A stretch of 13,302 bases of DNA from NCBI GenBank assembly GCA_038203025.1, contig JBBREK010000115.1, positions 1-13,302 of the forward strand, read 5' to 3'. Shown here in pieces: positions 1-9,000 of the stretch. Under the pieces are notes generated by a model that was given only the letters and a program-made list of their open reading frames with translations, had not been told where the DNA came from and did no database searches. Position numbers and translations under genes: made by a program. Origin of the DNA: UBA11346 sp038203025. Lineage in GTDB: Bacteria > Planctomycetota > UBA11346. How positions within the stretch are numbered: position 1 is the stretch's first letter; each line of letters opens with the position of its first letter.

Positions 1-3000
1 GCGGCAGCAGCAGCACCTCAGGGGTGACGCTGAGCGAGGGGCTGCTGCGGGCGCAGGGTGCGAGCACCGCGCTGGGCGTCTCGGGGACCTGCACGGTGGC
101 GGACGGCGCGGCGCTGGAGCTGGCTGGCGGGATCGCCGGCCTGGCCAAGGCCCTGAACCTGCGTGGCACCGGCATCGGCGGCACCGGTGTCCTGCGCAGC
201 GTAGGCGGGGACAACATCCAGAGCGGTAACGTCACCCTGGCCGCAGATAGCCGGGTGACGGTGAGCGTCGGTTCGCTGACGGTGAACGGGGTGATCTCGG
301 GCGCCTACAAGCTGACGGTGGCGAACGGCGCCATGCTGCCGCTGCTGCTGGGCGGCAACAATACGTGGAGTCTGGGCACCGCGGTGGAGAGCGGCATCCT
401 GCGCCTGGCGGCGAGCAACCGCATCGCGGACACCGCGACCAGCATCCTCACCATTGACGCCGGGGCGGTGTTCGACCTCGCCGGCTTCGACGAGGGCTTG
501 GCGGGCCTGGCCGGCCTAGGCAGCGTGACCTGGGGGACGGGGACGCCGAACACCCTGACCATCGGTCTGAACAACGCGTCTGCCGACTTCACCGGCCAGC
601 TCACCACCCTGGCGGGCCAGGCCGATGCGACCGATGTGCTGGTGAAGACCGGCAGCGGGACGCTGACCCTCTCGGGCGACAACGCCACCTATCTGGGGCT
701 CATCAGTGTGACCAACGGGGTCCTGCTCGCGGCGCACGCCAATGCCCTGGGAACGACAGCGGTGGGGACCAGCGCGACCACAGGCAGCCTGGGTCTGAGC
801 GGCGACCTGACCCTGGCGGAACCGCTGGCTCTGGGCGGGACCGGCTACAGCTCCAAGGGTGCCCTCTACAGCATCGCGGGGACGAATGTGGTCACGGGCC
901 TGGTGACGCTGAGCGCGAACAGCTCCATCGGGGTGGATGCGGACAGCGTCGAGGTCTCGGGAGCGATCGGGGAATCGGGCGGCGCCCGGACCCTGAACAC
1001 CGTTGGGCTGGGGCGGGTGATCCTGTCGGGCGCGAACAGCTACACGGGCCTGACGACGGTAAACTCGCCGAGCACGCTGCGGGTGACGAACAGCAGCGCG
1101 TTGGGAATGTCGGCGGCGGGAACCCTGGTGGGCTCGACTGCGACCCTCGAACTGATCGGCGGCATCAACCTCGGCACCGAGGACCTGAGCCTGTACGGGG
1201 TGAATGCGGGGACGGGGGTGCAGCTGCGCAACCTGGCCGGCGCCAACACCGTGGGCGGGGCGATCACCCTGCTGACCAACGGCACATACGTGGGCATCGA
1301 GACGGTAGCCGGGACGTTGACCACCACCGGGGTGGTGGACGACGGCGGCAGCACGGTGCATATCTATAAGAGCGGCACCGGCACCCTGCGTATGGAGGGG
1401 GTGAGCGGGACCTGGACCGGCAACATCAGCAACATGGAAGGCGTCATTCAGGCGGTGGGCAGCATCAACGCCCTGGGCACCTCCGGTACCTGCACGGTAT
1501 CGGACGGCGCAGCCCTGGAGCTGGAGGGGGACATCCCCTCGACCGGCCTGAAGAAGACCCTGAACCTGAGTGGCAGCGGCATCGGTGGCACCGGCGCCCT
1601 GCGCAGCACCAGCGGGACTAATTACCAGAACGGGGCCATCACCCTGGGGGCTGATGCGACGGTGGCGGTGGATGCCGGATCCCTGCAATTGAACGGCGTG
1701 GTAAGCGGCAGCTATCTGCTGACCGTGGCTAATGGAGCCGGGGTTCCGCTGATACTCAACAACAGCAACTCCTGGTCGGGGGGCACCAGCATCACCGGTG
1801 GCATCCTGCGCCTGGCGGCGAACGACCGCATCTCCAACACCGGCACGCTGACCATCGCCGCCGGGGCCCAGTTCGATCTCAACGGCTTCAAGGAGCAGAT
1901 CGGCAACCTCGCCGGGGACGGCCTGGTGACCTGGGGTTCCGATGCGGGGGCCGACATTTTCACCGTGGGTGACGGCAATGACACGGTCTTCTCGGGGCAG
2001 CTCTGCGATGTCGCCGGCCAGGCCGATGTGACCGACAGCTTGGTCAAGGCCGGCACCGGCACCCTGACCCTCGCGGGCGACAACAGCGCGTATCCGGGCC
2101 TGATCACCGTAAGCGGCGGCATCCTTTCGGCGGCGCATGACGACGCCCTCGGCGACCCGGCAGTGGGGACCACGGTGAGCAACGGCTACAGTCTGCAGCT
2201 GGTCGGAGGCATCAGCCTCGCGGAGCCGATCAGCCTCACTGGCGTCGGCTTCGGCGGGATGGGCGCACTGCGCAGTCTCGCTGGGGTCAACAGCGCCAGT
2301 GGGGACCTGAGCCTGACCGGCAACGGCGTGATAGGGGTAGATGCTGGGACGCTGACTACGGCAGGGGTGATCAGCCAGTCGGGCGGTACCCGTACATTGA
2401 CCAAGATCGGATCTGGCATCCTCAGCTTGGCGGGGGTCAACACCTATGCCGGCACCACCACGGTCTCGGCGGGCACCCTCAACCTGATGGGCGACAGCGG
2501 CAGCATCGCCACCAGCTCCGCCGTCGGCGTCGCCGCCGGGGCGACCCTCAGCATCGATGGTAGCGGCAGCGCCAATGTCGACCGGCTCAAGGATACCGGC
2601 GTACTGACTCTGGATGGCGGTACCCTGTCGCTCACCGGCCCCGTCAGCGGCGCCACCCTGCGCAGCGAGACCATCGGCACCTTGAGTCTCGCGAGCGGCA
2701 GCTGCACCGTCGCCATGGATGAGGGTGCGGCGGGAACTGGCGCCGCGCTGCTCGCCGATACCGGCAATCCGGGGATCGACGATATCGGCGGGGCCTCTCT
2801 GCTCTTCATCCGCAATCCCTCCGGCACCACGGTGACGCTCAAGAGCAGCAACGGGATCGCTAACCTGACCCCGCTGTCTTGGGCCCGCTGCGACGGGGCG
2901 GCGGCGATGTACAGTAGCGCTGATGGCGTCGTACCGCTGGTGGCGACGGGTGCGGTCTTCACCTCCAACGGTACCGGCGGCGGCGACTGGGCCACCCCCG

Positions 3001-6000
3001 CGACCTGGAGCCAGGTCGGCCCCGACGGCGACGGCGTCCCCGATGCCGATGACCAGGTAATCATCGCCGGCAACGATGCTGTCACCCTGGGCGCCCCCCA
3101 GGAGGCGCTCTCCATCGCCTTCCCCGGCGGTGGCAGCATCAGCGGCGCCTTCGCCCTCAGCCCGGGCAGCCTGGCGGCGAGCGGGGTCGGCAGCCCCGTC
3201 ATCAGCTCCCCCATCACCATCGTCGGCAACCTGGCGGTCGACCAGCAGAGCAGCGGCACCCTGACCCTCAGCGGCGACATTCCGGCTGGGGCCGGCAGCC
3301 TGGGCAAGACGGGTGCGGGCACCCTGCTGCTCTCGGGGGCCAACGCCTTCACCGGGGCGATCGGGGTGCAGGCGGGTGTGCTGCAGGCTGCGAACACCAG
3401 CGCCCTGGGTACCGCCGCCGGCGGGGTGACGGTGTCGGCGGGGGCGGCCATGGAGCTGATAGGTGGTCTCGACATCAGCACCGAGACTCTCTCTCTGTAC
3501 GGCCACGGGGTGGGTGGCAGTGGGGCCTTGCGCGTGATGTCAGGAGCCAACAGCTCCGCGGGCGTCATCAGCTTGGGCGCCGACGCCAGCATCGGGGTCG
3601 AAGCCGGCGCCAGCCTGGCCTGCAGCGGCACGGTGGGCCAGACCACGGTCTGGACCCTGACCAAGGTGGGGACAGGGAGCCTGGAGCTTTCGGGGAATAG
3701 CAGCAGCTGGACGGGTGCAGTCGCGGTCAACGCCGGGGTGCTGCGGGCGAAGACCTCGACCAACGCGTTGGGGACGAGCGCGGCGACCTGCACGGTGGCC
3801 GACGGTGCGGCGCTGGAGATCGACACGGTGAATGGTTTGGTGAAACCCCTGGTCCTCAGCGGTGCAGGCGTTGGCGGTTTGGGCGCGCTGCGCAGCGTGA
3901 ATGGGATCAATGCGGCGGGTGTGATCACGCTGGCGGCGGACGCGACGCTGGCAGTGGGCGCGGATTCGCTGCAACTGAATGGGACGGTAGGCGGGACGGG
4001 GTCGAAGCTGACGGTGGCAAACGGGGCGGGTTTGCCGTTGCTGTTGAACAACACCGGGAGCTGGGACGGGGGCACGGATGTGGTGTCGGGCATCCTGCGC
4101 CTGGCGAGCAGCAACCGGATGCCGACGACGGGGACCCTGAGCATTTCGGCGGGGGCGGTGTTCGATCTGAACGGGAACGGTGATACTATCGGTGGCTTGG
4201 CGGGGGCTGGCGATGTGATCTGGGACCAGACGCCGCCGCTCGACGGGGCGGCGGATACGCTGACGGTGGGCGGCGACGGGTTGGATAGCGAGTTCTCGGG
4301 CCGGCTCTGCGCCGTCGCGGGGCAGGCGGACGCGAGCGACCGTTTCACCACGACGGGAGTGGGCACACTGACGTTGTCGGGGGATAACAGCAACTATCCG
4401 GGCCTGATCACGGTGAGTTCCGGGACGCTGATCCCGGCCAGCGCCAGTGCGCTGGGTTTGGACAGCGCCGGGACTACGGTGTCGAGCGGGGCGACGCTGC
4501 TCCTGGACGGCGGCCGGGATCTGGGTCTCGAAGCGCTGAATCTGAATGGTGTCGGCGTCGGCGGCCGTGGTGCTCTGCGCAGCGTGTCGGGTGCAAATGT
4601 CATTGGCGGCGCCGTGACGCTTGCGGGCGGGACGACCATTGCGGTGGAGGCTGGCACGCTGCTCAGCAGCGGCGCTTTAGGGGGCAATCAGACCTTGACG
4701 AAGACGGGCGCAGGCACCTTCACCCGCAGCGGCAGCAGCAGCAGCACCAGCACTTCGGCTGTGAACGTGACGGAGGGCGTGCTGCGAGTGGAAGGCTCGG
4801 CCTCGGCCCTGGGTCCGTCGAGCACCTGCACGGTCTCGGATGGCGCCACGCTGGAGTTGGGCGGCACCATCGCTGGCCTGACCAAGGCGCTGAATCTGCG
4901 CGGCACGGGGGTCGGCGGCCTGGGTGCTCTGCGCAGCACGGACGGCGTCAATGTGCAGACCGGCAACGTGGCATTGGCAGCGGGGACGACGGTGGCGGTG
5001 GACGCTGGTGCGCTGACGGTGAACGGGGTCATCTCGGGCGGTTATCCGCTGACGGTGGCGAACGCCGTCGATGTGCCGCTGGTGCTGGGCGGGAACAACA
5101 CGGCGAACCAGGGCATCGAGGTCCTGAGCGGGATCCTGCGCCTGGGGGCCAGCGACCGGATCAATGACGGATCTGTCAACCTCGTGACCCTGGCGGCGGG
5201 AGCAGTGTTCGACCTGGCAGGCTTCAACGAGGGTCTGGCAGGGCTGGCTGGCCTGGGCAGCGTGCGCTGGGGGACGGGGACGCCGAACACCCTGACCATC
5301 GGCCTGAACAACGTGTCTACGGACTTCACCGGGCAGCTGACCATCCTGGCTGGCCAGTCGGACATCGACGACGTGCTGGTGAAGACCGGTACCGGCACTC
5401 AGACCCTGTCGGGCGATAACCAGACCTATGCGGGCGAGATCAGCGTGACCAACGGGCTGTTGCAGGCGGGGCACGTGAACGCCCTGGGGACGCTGGCGGT
5501 GGGGACCAGCGCCAGCGGCGGGAGCCTGGTGCTGAGTGGGGATATCAGCCTGGCCGAGCCGCTGAGCCTGGGCGGGCTGGGCTACGGCAGCAACGGGGTG
5601 CTGCGCAGTCTGTCGGGGACGAACGTGGCGAGCGGGCCGGTGACACTGAGCACGAACAGCTCGATCGGGGCCGACGACGGGAGCCTGGAGATATCGAACG
5701 CGATTGGCGAATCGGGCGGATCCCGGACGCTGAACACTGTTGGCGCGGGGATGGTGATTCTCTCGGGCGCGAACAGCTACTCGGGACTGACCACGGTGAA
5801 CTCGCCCTGCACGCTGCGGGTGGCGCACAGCAGCGCCCTGGGAACGACGGCGGCGGGGACGCTGGTGGGGGCGACGGCGACCCTGGAGCTGGTCGGGGGC
5901 ATCGACCTGGGGACGGAGGCGCTGACCCTCAGCGCGGCGAACGGCTCGGGTACCGGCGCCCGGCTGCGCAACCTCGCGGGGACGAACACGGTGGGTGGCT

Positions 6001-9000
6001 CGATCCTGATCAGCGCGGGCACCAACAACTACTGGAGTATGATCGATACGGTGGCGGGGACGCTGGTCACCAGCGCCGACCTCAATGACAACCAGAGCAC
6101 CCTCCATCTGCTCAAGGTCGGGGCGGGCACCCTGCGCATGACCGGGGCGAGCCCCCTGTGGACGGGAAACATCAGCCTCAATGAGGGCCTGATCCAGGCG
6201 GTGGGGGACGTCAATGCCCTGGGCCTGTCGGGGACCTGCACGGTGGCGGACGGTGCGACGCTGGAATTGGCGGGGAACATTCCTGGCAGCGGTCTGACCA
6301 AGGCCCTGAACCTGAGCGGGACGGGCATCGGTGGCACCGGCGCCCTGCGCAGCGTGGGCGGGGATAACGCCCTCAACGGCAACGTGACCCTGGCCACGGA
6401 CGTCACTGTGGCTGTGACCGTGGGTTCGCTGCAGCAGAATGGGGTGATCAGCGGTGGCTCCAAGCTGACCGTTGCAAACGGCGCTGGCTTGTCGCTGCTG
6501 CTGAACGGGAACAATACGTGGAACGGCGGCACCGACCTGACCGGCGGCATCCTGCGCTTGGGCGCGAGTGACCGCATCGCCAACGCTGGCACGGTGACCA
6601 TCGGCGCGGGGGCGCAGCTCGACCTCAACGGCAACACCGAAACCATCGGCAATCTCGCGGGCGCCGGTCTGCTGACCTGGGGCAGCGATGCGGCGGCGGA
6701 CATCCTCACCGTGGGCGGGGACAACAACGACAGCACATTCTCGGGGCTGCTCTGCAATGCGGCTGGCCAAATCGACGCCAACGACCGGCTGTACAAGATC
6801 GGGACGGGGACGCTGACCCTGTCGGGGGACAACCAGGACTACCCGGGCGAGATCGTGGTCGGCGGTGGCGTCCTCGCGGTTGGTCATGCCAACGGGCTGG
6901 GCGCGACGGGGGTGGGAACCACCGTGAACAGCGGCTACACCCTGCAGTTCGCCGGCGGGATCAGTGTGTCCGAGCCGATCAGCCTCAGCGGCAGCGGCTA
7001 CAACGCCATCGGAGCGCTGCAGAACCTCTCCGGAGCGAACACCCTGGGCGGGACGATCAGCCTTGTCGGCGCCAGCACCATCGGGGTCGCTGCGGGCACC
7101 CTCGACGTGACCGGCGCGATCGTCAACAACCAGGCCCTGACCATCATGGGTGCTGGCACCTTGGCGCTGTCGGGGAACAGCGGGGCGATCACCGACAGCC
7201 TCAGCATCACCGTCGCTGGCGCCACCCTCGCACTGGCTGGGGACAACAGCGTCCCGGTCGACGCCCTCCCCAACGCCGCCACCCTCACCCTCGATGGCGC
7301 CGGCCTCAGCATCAGCGCCGGCAGCGCCGCGCGCGAGGAGACCATCGGTCGTCTGGTGCTGGGCAGCGGCAGTTGCACGGTGGCGATGACCGCGGTGGGT
7401 GGCATCAACTGCGGGCTGCTCGCCAGCGGGGCCTCGACCCCCGACATCCTCTGCTCTGGGGCGAGCTTGGTCTTCACCCGCACTCCGGCCGGCGGAGTGA
7501 CGCCCTGGCTCAAGAGTGCCGACGGCTATGCCGACGGCACCCCGCTGGCTTGGGCGACGGTGGATGGCTTGGCGGCGATGTACTCCACCGCCGACGGCAT
7601 CGTGCCACAGGGGATCGGGGCGCCGCTGGTCTACACCTCGCAGCGCAGCGGCACCTGGGGCGACCAGACCATGTGGTCGCCGGTAGGCATCCCGGGTAGC
7701 CGCGACCGGGCGATCATCGCCGCCACCCATGCGGTCGACCTGGCGGCTGCGCGCAGCGTGCAGTCGCTGGGCTTCACCGACGGCGGCATCCTGACCAGCT
7801 CGGGCGGCGGCCTGGCCCTGGCCGCGCTCGATGTCAGTGGCGTTGGCGCCCCTTCGATCAGCGCGCCGCTGACCATTACCGTCGCCAGCCTGCCGCTCGT
7901 GCATGCCGGAAGTGGAACTCTGACCGTCAGCGGCGCGATTGGCCAGACGACCTCTGCCGGCATCGAGAAGAGCGGCATCGGCCGCATTGTTCTGTCCGGC
8001 AGCAACGGTTTCGGCGGGACGCTGCAGGTTGGCGCCGGCGTGGTGGTTGTCGCCAACGCCAACGCCTGCGGCAGCATCGCCGGAGCGACCATCGTTGCAT
8101 CCGGGGCTGGTCTGGAACTGGTCGGCGGCATCGCCATCGTCGGCGAGCCGCTGTCTATCACCGGATCCGGTGTCGGCGGGGCTGGCGCGCTGCATGCCGA
8201 CGGCGGCGCCAACAGCTGGTCCGGAGCGGTGACCCTGCTTGGCGCGTCCACCATCGCGGTGGATAGCGGCGGCCCGCTGGCCATCACCGGTACTGTGGGA
8301 TTGAACTCGGGCTACGCGCTGACCAAGCGCGGTGCCGGTCGGCTGCAGCTGTCAGCGAACAGCAGCAATTACACCGGACCGATTGCGATCGAGCAAGGGG
8401 TGCTGCGTGCGATCGGCCACATCAACGCGCTTGGCCACACCAGCGCTTGCACCGTCTCCGGGGGGGCGGCCATCGAACTGGACGGCATACCCTCCACTGG
8501 ACTGGTCAAGCCGTTGATCCTCAGTGGCACCGGCGTCGGCGACACCGGCTGCCTGCGCAACGTCAACGGCAACAGTTACGTACTGAGTGGCATCACTCTA
8601 GCGGCCGACGCCAGCATGGCGGTCGATGCCGGTTCGCTGCAGCTGAACGGTGGAGTCTTGGGCGTCGGAATGAAACTGAGCGTGGAAGGTGCTGATTCAG
8701 GCAAGGCGCTGCTGCTCGCGAGCGTCGCCAACGCGTGGAGTGGCGGTACGGACATCAATAGCGGCAGCCTGCGCCTGGCCGCCGCCAACTGCCTGCCGAA
8801 CATCGGTACGCTTACGGTCAACGCCGGCTTCTGGCTGAGCGGGTTCAGCGAGACCATTGGCGGTTTGGCAGGCAACGGTAGCGGGCTAGTGCATTTCGGC
8901 AGCGGGGGCGCGAACACGCTGACCATCGGTGCTGACGACAGCAGCTCGACCTATAGCGGCAGCTTCTCCAGCACCGCCGATGGTGCAGATAGCGTGACCA

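Larger units (their letters stand above)
3..4730 (+). repeat. Macro-repeat copy R1 (~4.7 kb, 5' end cut by window)
   Basis: First copy of a coding macro-repeat with module order M1-L-M2-S-L'-M3. It aligns with R2 at a constant offset of 4737 nt for several anchors between bases 87 and about 1050 (acctgcacgg at 87 and 4824; gggacgggga at 534 and 5271; cgcgaacagctac at 1031 and 5768). The offset becomes 4746 in M2/M5 (+3 codons), 4671 at the spacer motif GSCTVAM and 4659 in M3/M6. All observed offsets are multiples of three. In one 71-residue stretch of M1 versus M4 I count 61 identical residues. Boundaries are arbitrary because the array is cyclic. Confidence 0.9.

Noticed and set aside
24..26. 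GTG as the start of the giant gene
   Set aside because: The frame is open through base 3 and the codons before the GTG match repeat sequence at 4731. No ribosome-binding site or signal peptide is seen.
516..3506. Long antisense reading frame (996 codons)
   Set aside because: It runs in register with the sense codons, where antisense stops would need Leu TTA/CTA or Ser TCA codons; these are nearly absent in this GC-rich gene. The translation has no recognisable domain.
2444..4393. Antisense reading frame of 649 codons rich in Pro, Ser and Ala
   Set aside because: Low-complexity shadow of the repeat codons with no domain, and it overlaps the secure sense gene completely.
4677..8195. Long antisense reading frame (1172 codons)
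   Set aside because: Same register effect as in R1. It recurs at the equivalent place only because the macro-repeat is duplicated.
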